Shown here piece after piece: positions 5,576-13,174 of a stretch of DNA of 14,400 nucleotides. Made by a program: the position numbers and the translations under genes. Source of the stretch: Patescibacteria group bacterium (lineage in GTDB: Bacteria; Patescibacteriota; Minisyncoccia; Phycocordibacterales; UBA1006). A model generated the notes under the pieces. The model ran no database searches and was not told the origin of the DNA. It saw nothing but the letters and a program-made list of their open reading frames with translations. The DNA is taken from the NCBI GenBank assembly GCA_020428615.1, contig JAGQMO010000008.1, forward strand, positions 1-14,400, read 5' to 3'. The first letter of the stretch is position 1. The number at the start of each line of letters is the position of its first letter.

Positions 5576-7468
5576 CACCCCTAACACGACAGGAATGATA
5601 ATAGGTCGTTTACCAGTGTTTTGTACGAGATATCGCCCAAGATCATCGGTTAGTTTTTTCTTAACATATTCAAAATCAACAGGATTCTTTCCTTTTGAAT
5701 TTTTGATAATGCTTTGTTTGACCAGATTACGTGCTCCCTGAATTAACTCTTGCGAATCTCGCAAATATACGAATCCGCGAGAGATGATATCAGGAGATTT
5801 TCGCATTTTACCTGTTTTCGGATCGATGCTTGCAATAATAACAAAGATACCTTCTTTGGTTAGTGTTTTACGATCGCGCACTACAACATCTTGGATGTCT
5901 CCCACACGAAACCCTTCAACAACTGTGACATTATTTGGTGCCTTTTGTTTATGAACGGTAAATCGTTCTCGATTGATATCAATAATTGAACCGTTGTCTG
6001 GAATAATGATATTTTTTTTATCGAATCCGTTTTTTTCTACAACGGCTTGAGCGTGTGCACGAAGCATAGAGTGGTACCCGTGAATCGGCATAAAGAATTT
6101 TGCCGCTACCTTTTTCTGGATCCACAAGAGCTCATCTTGGTTTCCATGTCCTGATGCGTGAATATCGCTTGTTCGATATTGTACAATACGGAGATCATGT
6201 CGAGAGAGGTTGTCTTTTAATTTCCGAACAGACATCTCGTTTCCTGGAATAACTGAGGATGAGAGAATCACAGTATCTCGATCGTTGAAACGAATCTTTG
6301 GATGCTTTCGTGCGGAGATGCGCATGAGTGCGGCAAATTCTTCACCTTGAGAACCAGTCAAAAGATAGACAACTTTATCTGGCGGAATATTTTGTGCCTC
6401 ATCGGGTGTAATGAGAATTCCTTTTGGTGGAATGTAACGACCTGACTTAATACAGATATCCACGTTATTCTTCATTGAACGACCTTCGAGAACAACCTTT
6501 TTTCCAAATGTATGAGCTCCATCAATCACCGCAGTAATACGGGTAATTTGAGAAGCGAACGTCCCCAGAAACACGCGACTCTTTGCTTCCTTAATGAGCT
6601 CTAAGATGTTTTCGATAATATCATCTTCGTTTTTTGACCAACCCGGTTGTTCTGAGTTTGTTGAATCCGACAAGAAGAGAAGATTTTCTTGTCCTGATTT
6701 TGACAGTTTCCCATACGCTTCATCTTCAATAGGGTCAACAACCCCATCTCGGTGATTGAGTTTTGTATCTCCTGCAAGAATAATGTTTCCCTGTGGTGTT
6801 TCGAATGAGAAACCAATCGCATCTGGAATCGAGTGGGTAACATGAAAGATCTGAACTTTGATGCCGTTCCCAACAGTTACGCGTTGACCAGGTTCTACCA
6901 CTTCGTATTCGAGTTTTTTCAAGTGTGGAAATTCAGCGTTTCTTTTGTCGATCATCCATTTTGTTAAGAGTCCACAGTATACCTTTGGATAATCGAGTTG
7001 ATCGATAATGTAAGGAAATGCTCCAATGTGGTCGAGGTGGCCATGCGTTACAAATACTCCACGAATTTTATCTTTTCTTTCAAGGAGGTACTTGATGTTT
7101 GGAATAATGTAATCTACCCCTGGGGTTTCTGTTTCGCTTGAAAATTGAATGCCGATATCAACGACAAAAATGTCATCTTTGGTTTCAATGATGTTCATAT
7201 TTTGTCCAATCTGTTCGACTCCTCCGAGCGGAATGACGCGAACATCTCCATCAGCGATATTTGGGATTATCGGTTTATTGTGTGGTTTATGGTGTGATCG
7301 TTTAAATCCATCTTTGTGCGAATTCGGACGGCGATGTCGTGATGCATTGCCGGATCTTCGTTGTGTGTTGCGGGCGGTATGTTTATTCCCAGCATGTTTT
7401 TGACTCGTTTCTGTATTTGTTTGAGTCTGTCTGTGAGTTCCATGACTCACTGTTGTATTTGTATTCAT
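5573..7468 (-). CDS. rnj: Ribonuclease J (metallo-beta-lactamase/beta-CASP RNase)
   Basis: 631 residues from the ATG at 7468. This enzyme class cuts and degrades RNA by endonuclease and 5'-3' exonuclease action in mRNA decay and rRNA maturation. Zinc ligands are in place: HGHLDH (142-147), HVTHSIPDAIG (209-219), AGDTKLN (232-238) and SDST (267-270). The beta-CASP signature IHASGHGNQDEL (436-447) and PIHGYHSML (461-469) follow. The C-terminal RNase J domain includes ISRGFVYLRDS (562-572). An N-terminal extension of about 65 residues is His/Arg/Lys/Asn/Thr-rich, low-complexity and strongly basic, absent from textbook RNase J (about 555 aa); RNA binding is plausible inference. A TTG at 7546 would add 26 residues but they look like untranslated leader. 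A weak GGGA lies 7 nt before the chosen ATG. It is transcribed alone and ends in the palindrome shared with tsaC. Confidence 0.95.
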   Translation of the reverse strand: MNTNTTVSHGTHRQTQTNTETSQKHAGNKHTARNTQRRSGNASRHRRPNSHKDGFKRSHHKPHNKPIIPNIADGDVRVIPLGGVEQIGQNMNIIETKDDIFVVDIGIQFSSETETPGVDYIIPNIKYLLERKDKIRGVFVTHGHLDHIGAFPYIIDQLDYPKVYCGLLTKWMIDKRNAEFPHLKKLEYEVVEPGQRVTVGNGIKVQIFHVTHSIPDAIGFSFETPQGNIILAGDTKLNHRDGVVDPIEDEAYGKLSKSGQENLLFLSDSTNSEQPGWSKNEDDIIENILELIKEAKSRVFLGTFASQITRITAVIDGAHTFGKKVVLEGRSMKNNVDICIKSGRYIPPKGILITPDEAQNIPPDKVVYLLTGSQGEEFAALMRISARKHPKIRFNDRDTVILSSSVIPGNEMSVRKLKDNLSRHDLRIVQYRTSDIHASGHGNQDELLWIQKKVAAKFFMPIHGYHSMLRAHAQAVVEKNGFDKKNIIIPDNGSIIDINRERFTVHKQKAPNNVTVVEGFRVGDIQDVVVRDRKTLTKEGIFVIIASIDPKTGKMRKSPDIISRGFVYLRDSQELIQGARNLVKQSIIKNSKGKNPVDFEYVKKKLTDDLGRYLVQNTGKRPIIIPVVLGV

Positions 7469-7730
7469 AATTTTCCCACGTATCTTGACGTGTGTAATAA
7501 AAATAAGAGTAAGGGTTTTGTCATCGATAGAACACATCTCTGACAAAAGATCCCATGTCGATTAATAGATTACTTTCTCTATCGTGAACGTTACACACAG
7601 GTGCACGTATTTTCTGTCGCCATACCATTCATCAAGTGAAGATGAATATGTTGAGAAATACAAAGGAGAATGTAATAGTGACCCAAGTATAACAATCTGT
7701 GGAAAAAATACAAGCAAAATTATTTTGATG

Positions 7731-7736
7731 TATAAT
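7731..7736 (+). promoter_or_regulatory. -10 box of the 230-aa membrane protein gene
   Basis: A perfect TATAAT (7731-7736) lies 8 nt before the ATG at 7745, predicting a leader of 0-2 nt. No good -35 is seen at 16-18 bp upstream. The 276 nt between the divergent RNase J start and this gene hold no other gene I can support. Confidence 0.5.
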
Positions 7737-7744
7737 AAGACAGT

Positions 7745-8437
7745 ATGAATACACATCATAAATCTCATCATATTTTTGCGTATCTTGGAATACTCCTTCT
7801 CATTTTTGTGGTATTTTTTGGAGTTCGCTATTTTCAATCAGAATATACTTTTGAAAATATTCTTGTGGGTAAATCAGCTCAAAGTTATGAAGACGGTGAG
7901 GTGACCGCTAATCCTTTTTTTCCAGACCCAGACCATATGATGACTGGATATACCAGTGATCATTGGGTCACATTTGGTAGCAAGAAATTTTCTTTTGCAT
8001 ATCCAAGTGAGTATGCACTGCGTATCCTGAATGATGCTCGTGTTGAAATTATCCCGTCTTCGCTCTCTCACACGGCATCATCTTGTGACTCTGGGGATGA
8101 GCAAGAGCGTTCGCTTTGTTTACATCCACCACGAAGTCCTCATATCACTGTTTCGTACGAGAACTTAGAAAACACTATCGATTCAAATCCTCCTTTTGAG
8201 TCATTTACTATTGGTGATTTAAATATCATGCGCAAGCAGTACGAAGACGAGTATGGTGGTTCGGTGTGGTACTACGATCAAAACCGCTCTATACTTGTTA
8301 CTTATGATTACGATGATGTTGTGGGGGGTCAGTCGTTTGATACGCTTCATCAAACTTATGGTGATCAATACCAACTTGATGCAGGTATGCAAAACAAACT
8401 CGCATTAGAAATTCTTAAAAGTATTGAAGTAAAGTAA
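7745..8437 (+). CDS. Membrane-anchored extracytoplasmic hypothetical protein, 230 aa
   Basis: A short cytoplasmic His/Lys-containing tail (1-9) is followed by a single hydrophobic helix (10-29, AYLGILLLIFVVFFGVRYF). About 200 residues then face outward by the positive-inside rule. There is no signal peptidase or lipobox site, so it should stay as a type II anchored protein. The exported part is acidic and aromatic. Residues 75-95 (VTFGSKKFSFAYPSEYALRI) recall the F-S-x-x-Y-P-S-x-Y/W opening of many PsbP-like or DUF-type surface domains, but I cannot assign a family. Two cysteines (114 and 125) could form a disulfide. The ATG at 7745 follows a consensus -10 box by 8 nt, which fixes the start. 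It is monocistronic, between RNase J (divergent) and topA (convergent), and is closed by a strong bidirectional terminator. Confidence 0.8.
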   Translation: MNTHHKSHHIFAYLGILLLIFVVFFGVRYFQSEYTFENILVGKSAQSYEDGEVTANPFFPDPDHMMTGYTSDHWVTFGSKKFSFAYPSEYALRILNDARVEIIPSSLSHTASSCDSGDEQERSLCLHPPRSPHITVSYENLENTIDSNPPFESFTIGDLNIMRKQYEDEYGGSVWYYDQNRSILVTYDYDDVVGGQSFDTLHQTYGDQYQLDAGMQNKLALEILKSIEVK

Positions 8438-8440
8438 CCA

Positions 8441-8478
8441 TACAAAAAACTATCCGCCAGAGCGGATAGTTTTTTGTA
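8441..8478. terminator. Strong bidirectional Rho-independent terminator
   Basis: A perfect 17-bp inverted repeat (8441-8457 with 8462-8478) around the loop CAGA. Core stem CTATCCGC/GCGGATAG is flanked by A6 on the left and T6 on the right, so it works on both strands. It serves the 230-aa gene (stop 3 nt upstream) and topA (stop 114 nt away on the other strand). Confidence 0.9.
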
Positions 8479-8591
8479 CAGATAGTAATGAGTAAATGAA
8501 ATTTGTATGTGCGCGCATACTATTCATATACTTTTCATTCTACCGGCATCATTCAAATTATAACTAATTTCAGAAATTGATACAACATACA

Positions 8592-11030
8592 TTAACTCAT
8601 TAATGCTATTGCATCATCGAGCGTGAATGTTTCGGGATTTTTTTTGTCATCAAGGTACAATCGTTTCAATCCTTTTTGTATGTAAAATCCTGATTTCGAT
8701 TTAAGAATACGAATATCTTTTCCTGTTTTTGGATGTTTCCCAAGTTCTCTAAACAGTTCGACACCCTTTGGAAGACTTTTTGGTTCACGTAATAACTTCA
8801 CAGCTTCATCAAACGTGATGGTATAGGGATCAAGACCACTTGTTTTTTTAATTGAACGGAATTCCCGTCCCTGTCCTACGTATGGACCGAATCGTCCAAT
8901 ATTTGCAATTACTGGTTCTCCTGATTCAGGATCTATACCAAGTTCGCGGGGAAGAATAAGTAAGTGCACAGCTTGTTCCAGTGTTACATTTTCGGGTTTC
9001 ATTCCTTGGGGGAGACTCGCTCTCTTTGGTTGAGGAAGTGATTGTGCGTGTTCTCGTGCCTCTTTTTCTTTTTTCACCATCTCTTTTTCAGCGTCAGTTT
9101 TTTTGTGTCCTTTTGGAAATTTAGTTAGCTTTGGAACAAGAGGGGTTTCTCCTAATTGAACGTATGGTCCATAGCGACCCTCAAAAAGATAAATATTTTG
9201 ACCTGTTTCTGGATGTACACCCATCGGTTCTTCGTTACCTATTTCTTTTCCGTCTTCAGTCAGTGCTCCATCGCAATCAGGGTATTGCGAACATGACATG
9301 AATTTACCTGTGCGTCCGAGTTTGTACACCATACCCTTGCCACATTTTGGACACGAAAATTCTTTCGGTGCATCTCCAAGATTCGTCAGTTTTTGCATGT
9401 CTTCTTTAGCAATGACTGATTTTTGGAACGGTGTATAAAATTCAGAAAGGATTGTCACATACTCTTCCGAACCGTCTGCAATACTGTCAAGGTGATTCTC
9501 CATACTTGCGGTGAAGTCGTCTCCAATATATTCACTAAAATTTGTTTCGAGAAACGAAGACACAACGTCGCCGGTATCAGTGGGAAAGAGTGTACGCCCT
9601 TCTTTTTCCGCATATCCTCGATCAACAATCGTCTTAATGATAGATGCGTACGTACTTGGTCGTCCAATACCTCGTTTTTCTAATTCTTTAATCAGTCCGG
9701 CTTCGGAATAACGATTTGGTGGAGTAGTAAACTTTTCGGTATTGGTTATTTCTTTGAGTGTGAGCGCGTCTCCTTTATTTACATGAGGGAGTTCAACGTC
9801 TTCTCCACGAGCTCGTGTGTCACATGCGAGCCACCCAAGACTGACTATACGTGTTCCATTAGTGATGAAATCAGGAATCGTTTTTTCTTGAATATTGGCA
9901 ATGAGTTTTGTACGCACAATATCTGCCGGTTTCATTTGTGATGCAATCGTTCTTTTGAAAATCAAATCATAGAGAGATTGTTCATCATGACTGTTTCCTT
10001 TGGTGTGTCCATCAAAACTCGTTGGACGAATTGCTTCATGCGCTTCTTGTGCATTCTTGGATTTCGTTTTATACATGACGATATTGAGATTTTCTTTTCC
10101 ATATGTGTTCTCAATGTAACCACTCATCATGCCAATAGCTTGTTTTGAGAGTGTTTGGCTGTCGGTACGCATGTACGTGATATGTCCCTGTTCATAAAGT
10201 TTTTGTGCTGCACGCATGGTTCGTGAAGGAGAAAAACCTAATCGAGAAGAAGCGGTTTGTTGTAATGTCGAAGTGGTAAACGGAGCGTTCGGTTTTCGCG
10301 TTCCTTTTGTTTCTTTAATGTCAATGACTGACCACGATCCGTTTTCAGCCCGTGCGACAATATCGATCGCTTCGTGCTCATCCCAAATCTCCTTTGAACA
10401 GGTGAGTGGAAAGGTTATAGAACCAGAATTAAAAATCCCTTCAATGACATAGTATGCTTGCGGTTCAAACGTGCGAATCTCCCTCTCGCGTTCCATAAGG
10501 ATACGAAGAGCAGGGGATTGTACGCGTCCGGCAGATAATCCGTAGCGAACTTTTTTCCAAATCAATCCTGAAAGGTCATACCCTACGAGCCGATCAAGCA
10601 CGCGCCGTGCTTCTTGAGCTTGTTTTAAATGCATATCAATAGCCCTCGGATGTTCGATTGCTTCGAGTACGGCATTCTTTGTAATTTCATTAAACGTTAC
10701 ACGTTTGATAGGTGGCGTTTGTTTCCCAAGTTCTTTTTCAATGACTTCTTTCAGGTGCCATGCGATTGCTTCACCCTCTCGGTCTGGGTCAGGTGCGAGG
10801 AGTATTTCATCAGCTTTTTTTGCGAGGGTAGTGAGTTCTTTTATGATTTTATTTTTACCAGTTGATACTACGTAGCGTGGAATAAAGCCACCATCGATAT
10901 CGATGGCGTCTTTGTTTGATTTTGGAAGATCGCGAATGTGACCGATCGATGATCGAACGGTATACTCGCTCCCTAAATACTTTTCGATTGTTTTCGCTTT
11001 GGAGGGCGACTCAACAATAACGAGTTTCAT
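8592..11030 (-). CDS. topA: DNA topoisomerase I (type IA)
   Basis: 812 residues from the ATG at 11030. It relaxes negative supercoils by a transient 5'-phosphotyrosine bond. The Toprim domain starts at once with MKLVIVESPSKAKTIEKYLG (1-20) and carries DPDREGEA (81-88). The core includes RVLDRLVGYDLSG (143-155), LSAGRVQSPALR (165-176) and the active-site tyrosine Y286 in GHITYMRTDS (282-291). PNRYSEAGLIKELEKRGIGRPSTYA (438-462) follows. Then come one C4 zinc ribbon (C560, C563, C580, C586) and three Toprim C-terminal repeats of the R/K-x-G-x-Y-V/I type (about 601-634, 695-750, 760-812). A TTG at 11120 would add 30 residues, rejected because the family begins at MKLVIVES. An upstream promoter and leader hairpins are described separately. 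The same strand carries the 229-aa hypothetical and dprA upstream, recalling the common dprA-topA neighbourhood. Confidence 0.98.
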   Translation of the reverse strand: MKLVIVESPSKAKTIEKYLGSEYTVRSSIGHIRDLPKSNKDAIDIDGGFIPRYVVSTGKNKIIKELTTLAKKADEILLAPDPDREGEAIAWHLKEVIEKELGKQTPPIKRVTFNEITKNAVLEAIEHPRAIDMHLKQAQEARRVLDRLVGYDLSGLIWKKVRYGLSAGRVQSPALRILMEREREIRTFEPQAYYVIEGIFNSGSITFPLTCSKEIWDEHEAIDIVARAENGSWSVIDIKETKGTRKPNAPFTTSTLQQTASSRLGFSPSRTMRAAQKLYEQGHITYMRTDSQTLSKQAIGMMSGYIENTYGKENLNIVMYKTKSKNAQEAHEAIRPTSFDGHTKGNSHDEQSLYDLIFKRTIASQMKPADIVRTKLIANIQEKTIPDFITNGTRIVSLGWLACDTRARGEDVELPHVNKGDALTLKEITNTEKFTTPPNRYSEAGLIKELEKRGIGRPSTYASIIKTIVDRGYAEKEGRTLFPTDTGDVVSSFLETNFSEYIGDDFTASMENHLDSIADGSEEYVTILSEFYTPFQKSVIAKEDMQKLTNLGDAPKEFSCPKCGKGMVYKLGRTGKFMSCSQYPDCDGALTEDGKEIGNEEPMGVHPETGQNIYLFEGRYGPYVQLGETPLVPKLTKFPKGHKKTDAEKEMVKKEKEAREHAQSLPQPKRASLPQGMKPENVTLEQAVHLLILPRELGIDPESGEPVIANIGRFGPYVGQGREFRSIKKTSGLDPYTITFDEAVKLLREPKSLPKGVELFRELGKHPKTGKDIRILKSKSGFYIQKGLKRLYLDDKKNPETFTLDDAIALMS

Positions 11031-11065
11031 AAGACTACAACACAAGAACGAATTGTTGTGTTCGT
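11031..11065 (-). promoter_or_regulatory. topA leader with two alternative hairpins
   Basis: In the predicted topA 5' leader, AACACAA/TTGTGTT (11056-11062 with 11039-11045) and ACGAA/TTCGT (11061-11065 with 11048-11052) can each pair but overlap, so they exclude one another. They lie 8-35 nt before the ATG. A regulatory role is only a possibility: the stems are short and AT-rich. Confidence 0.25.
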
Positions 11066-11078
11066 CCAAGCTGAGCTC

Positions 11079-11108
11079 ATTATTGTCACAGGTTGAAAAA
11101 TTTTGCAA
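11079..11108 (-). promoter_or_regulatory. topA promoter
   Basis: On the minus strand TTGCAA (11108-11103, 4/6), an 18-bp spacer and AATAAT (11084-11079, 5/6). The predicted start near 11072 gives a leader of about 40 nt. The -35 starts just after the terminator of the preceding gene. Confidence 0.45.
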
Positions 11109-11110
11109 AT

Positions 11111-11141
11111 AAAAACACACCCAGAATGATTCCTGAGTGTG
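11111..11141 (-). terminator. Rho-independent terminator of the 229-aa gene
   Basis: On the minus strand CACACTCAG (11141-11133) pairs with CTGGGTGTG (11124-11116), nine pairs with one U-G, loop of 8, followed by TTTTT (11115-11111). It begins 20 nt after the stop codon and separates this gene from topA. Confidence 0.85.
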
Positions 11142-11161
11142 CCTGTTGTGCCCGGTATATT

Positions 11162-11851
11162 TTATTCAGTGTACGTGTCATACTGACCACTGAGTAAATT
11201 TTCAAGGAGAGATAGTGAATCAACGTCTCCTTTAGGTACTAGGTCGTCAGTGATAACACCGATGCTTTCGGCTATAGCACCGTCTGTGCCTTCTTCGGCA
11301 TACACACTGCACCCAATTTCTCGATACGCTGTTATTTTTTCAACAACCTCTCGTGCCTTTGGTGTTGTCGTAACCTCCATGTTGAGGTAATTGCTGGATA
11401 ATACTACGAGATCAATGTTCTCTGTAATTTTATCCTGCAAAAAGCTCAAACTCGTCAGGTGTTTAGCGTCAATATTGTAATTATTTTTCAACTGGAGACC
11501 GACTTTCTTTGCCATTAAACCCCATCTATTTCTATTGCTTTGCGTACTGTGTACACACAGTACGTGTAACGTCCACAGCTCCTTGAAAAATATTTTTGCG
11601 GTGACATTTTCACCGTACTTTTGGAAAATATCAAAGACCTTTTCAGGATTTAATAGAGATTCGGGTGGAATTTCTGCTTTTTCAACATCGGTGAGTGCTC
11701 TGTATGCCCACCAAAAGTTTGCTTTAAAACCATTCTCTCCGTGGAAATATTTTAGTGTATCAGCAAAGAGTTTGAAAAATCGGGAAAAAACTAATTGATT
11801 TGTCATGTTATGGCGTTTTATGATTGGTGTAATGCCAACCTGGTTATACAT
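11162..11851 (-). CDS. Unidentified soluble protein, 229 aa
   Basis: Not recognised with confidence. It has no signal peptide or membrane helix. Numbered from the TTG at 11860, the N-terminal half (about 23-120) is helical and aromatic (SRFFKLFADTLKYFHGENGFKANFWWAYRAL). The C-terminal part has alternating strands and helices: IDLVVLSS (149-156), then a helix, then GCSVYAEEGTDGAIAESIGVITDD (183-206). This last stretch faintly recalls the G-x-x-x-Y/F-A-T-x-G-T motif of methylglyoxal-synthase-like (MGS) domains, but the Thr before G-T is Glu and the match is by eye only. The start is the ATG at 11851, which a consensus promoter serves with a leader of about 7 nt; the ATG at 11806 (MTNQLVFSRF) and the TTG at 11860 are alternatives. 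It stands between dprA and topA, with terminators on both sides, so it is an independent transcription unit. Confidence 0.75.
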   Translation of the reverse strand: MYNQVGITPIIKRHNMTNQLVFSRFFKLFADTLKYFHGENGFKANFWWAYRALTDVEKAEIPPESLLNPEKVFDIFQKYGENVTAKIFFKELWTLHVLCVHSTQSNRNRWGLMAKKVGLQLKNNYNIDAKHLTSLSFLQDKITENIDLVVLSSNYLNMEVTTTPKAREVVEKITAYREIGCSVYAEEGTDGAIAESIGVITDDLVPKGDVDSLSLLENLLSGQYDTYTE

Positions 11852-11864
11852 TTTTTTCAAAATT

Positions 11865-11892
11865 ATTATACACTGCGAAATATATTAGTCAA
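11865..11892 (-). promoter_or_regulatory. Near-consensus promoter of the 229-aa gene
   Basis: On the minus strand TTGACT (11892-11887, 5/6), a 16-bp spacer and TATAAT (11870-11865, 6/6). Predicted start near 11858. It is the best housekeeping-type promoter in the window and begins directly after the T-run of the dprA terminator. Confidence 0.75.
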
Positions 11893-11894
11893 AT

Positions 11895-11928
11895 AAAAAA
11901 CGCCGGATTTTAAAAATTGGCGTTTTTT
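11895..11928 (-). terminator. Rho-independent terminator of dprA
   Basis: AAAAAACGCC (11895-11904) pairs with GGCGTTTTTT (11919-11928) around a 14-nt AT-rich loop. The symmetric arms could work on either strand, but only dprA, whose stop is 73 nt upstream on the minus strand, is in position to use it. Confidence 0.8.
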
Positions 11929-12000
11929 CCAACATGATAATTCTGGGCTCATTCAAATAGTGTATGTTGGGAGGTATTTCATTTCCAGTATACACCGTTT

Positions 12001-12840
12001 CTACAACCGATACATCTTTCCGAGTTCTTCCTTGATGAGCCCTTTAATTTCCATAGATGAAAGTAAAATGTTGAGTTTTATTACGCTCATACCGAGTTGC
12101 TCGGCAATATTGTTTCTAGTCATTGGTGCTATGAGAAGTTCCATCACCGCACGTTCTTCAGGAGAGAGTATGAGCTCTTGTAGTGGTGCTTCAGTATCTT
12201 TCGAGAAACCAAAAAAGTCGAGAATATCGTGTGCATGTGTAACTGGCGTTGCTCCTTCACGAATGAGTTCATTTGTGCCCTCAGACCCTGGTGAAAATAT
12301 TGATCCCGGCACCGCAAATACTTCGCGATTATAGTCGGTCGCAAGCCGTGCGGTAATGCGTGTTCCTGAAATATTCTCAGCTTCAATAACCAATATTGCA
12401 TGTGAGAGCCCTGCCATGATACGGTTCCGTTTTGGAAAACTCCAATTTGTTGCCTTGAATGTCGGTTCGTATTCGGAAACGAGACATCCGCCAGCTTGGA
12501 TGATTGACTGTGCTAATCCGCGATTACTGGCAGGGTAGAGAACAGAATCATCGAGCCCTGATCCTGGAACGGCTATGGTTGTGAGGTGGTTATCAAGAGC
12601 CGTTTGGTGAGCGATGCTGTCAATACCGAGTGCGAGTCCGGAAACAATAATAATCGGGTATCCGGCAAGTCCACGAATCAGGTGTTCGCATACTTGTTTT
12701 CCGTAGGTGCTAAATTTCCGCGATCCAATAACGGTGAGAAATTTATAATCATGCTCGTTTGGGAATGTTCCTCGAATATAGAGTTGTTGTGGTGGGTCGG
12801 GGATTTCTCTGAGGAGTTGTGGAATGTTTGATTGTTCCAT
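12001..12840 (-). CDS. dprA: DNA-processing protein DprA (Smf)
   Basis: 279 residues. DprA binds incoming single-stranded DNA in natural transformation and loads RecA. The Rossmann-like core carries the family motifs: VIGSRKFSTYG (37-47), VSGLALGIDSIAHQTAL (66-82), VPGSGLDDSVLYP (91-103), FPKRNRIMAGLS (135-146), EAENISGTRITARLA (153-167) and VPGSIFSPGSEGTNELIREGA (177-197). Residues about 222-277 form the C-terminal winged helix (DprA_WH). The N-terminal SAM-like domain of longer DprA proteins is missing; the protein begins just before the IPDPPQQLYIRG motif, giving the short form typical of compact genomes. The ATG at 12840 lies 7 nt after a TATACT box, which supports the start. The neighbours serS and topA are unrelated in function, but dprA next to topA is common in bacteria. 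It has its own terminator at 11895-11928. Confidence 0.97.
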   Translation of the reverse strand: MEQSNIPQLLREIPDPPQQLYIRGTFPNEHDYKFLTVIGSRKFSTYGKQVCEHLIRGLAGYPIIIVSGLALGIDSIAHQTALDNHLTTIAVPGSGLDDSVLYPASNRGLAQSIIQAGGCLVSEYEPTFKATNWSFPKRNRIMAGLSHAILVIEAENISGTRITARLATDYNREVFAVPGSIFSPGSEGTNELIREGATPVTHAHDILDFFGFSKDTEAPLQELILSPEERAVMELLIAPMTRNNIAEQLGMSVIKLNILLSSMEIKGLIKEELGKMYRL

Positions 12841-12847
12841 GAGATAA

Positions 12848-12853
12848 AGTATA
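12848..12853 (-). promoter_or_regulatory. dprA -10 box
   Basis: TATACT (12853-12848, minus, 5/6) ends 7 nt before the ATG at 12840, predicting a leaderless transcript. No -35 of good quality is seen at the usual spacing. Confidence 0.45.
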
Positions 12854-12882
12854 TCAATAATTCAACAAGATTAAGTAAATCA

Positions 12883-12910
12883 TTGTTATTTTTTATAATT
12901 ATGGTATAAA
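12883..12910 (+). promoter_or_regulatory. Promoter of the 75-aa gene
   Basis: TTGTTA (12883-12888, 4/6), a 16-bp spacer and TATAAA (12905-12910, 5/6) preceded by the extended -10 dinucleotide TG with one base between (TGGTATAAA). Predicted start near 12917, about 12 nt before the ATG at 12929. Confidence 0.6.
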
Positions 12911-12928
12911 GATAAAAACCCTTCTCGT

Positions 12929-13156
12929 ATGAACAAACATATTATTCAAGCAAAAGAGAAATTACGATCCAAATTAGAATCAATTATCACTCAACACAGC
13001 AAATATTATTTTCAAAGCTTGAGTGAAAGGATTTTAGCAGGTAAGGGTTCCTATGATTATGCGAGTATAATAGGAATCACAAACGCAAAATCCAAAGCGT
13101 TTATCAACGGACTTACGTATCGTTGGTTTCGTAAGAATCAAGTACTATTTTTATAG
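12929..13156 (+). CDS. Small basic hypothetical protein, 75 aa
   Basis: A 75-residue protein, net basic (many Lys/Arg), with no membrane segment and no cysteine. Residues 2-22 form an amphipathic helix (IIQAKEKLRSKLESIITQ), about 28-38 another helix (QSLSERILAGKG), and the end is aromatic/basic (TYRWFRKNQVLFL). I do not recognise the family. Its reality is supported by an extended -10 promoter upstream, an intrinsic terminator 18 nt after its stop, and no competing frame. A nucleic-acid-binding role is only a guess from charge and size. It is divergent from dprA and upstream of serS but separately transcribed. The ATG at 12929 has no Shine-Dalgarno. Confidence 0.65.
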   Translation: MNKHIIQAKEKLRSKLESIITQHSKYYFQSLSERILAGKGSYDYASIIGITNAKSKAFINGLTYRWFRKNQVLFL

Positions 13157-13174
13157 TTGATTCTAAATGTTTTC

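Noticed and set aside
7562..7837. 91-codon minus-strand frame covering the intergenic region and the start of the 230-aa gene
   Set aside because: It overlaps the TATAAT promoter and signal-anchor coding region of the plus-strand gene, which has clear topology. The product looks like antisense of AT-rich DNA, though a hydrophobic stretch is present.
11031..11120. N-terminal 30-residue extension of topoisomerase I from a TTG start
   Set aside because: The family begins at MKLVIVESPSKAKTIEKYLG, and the added stretch contains the predicted promoter -10 and leader hairpins.
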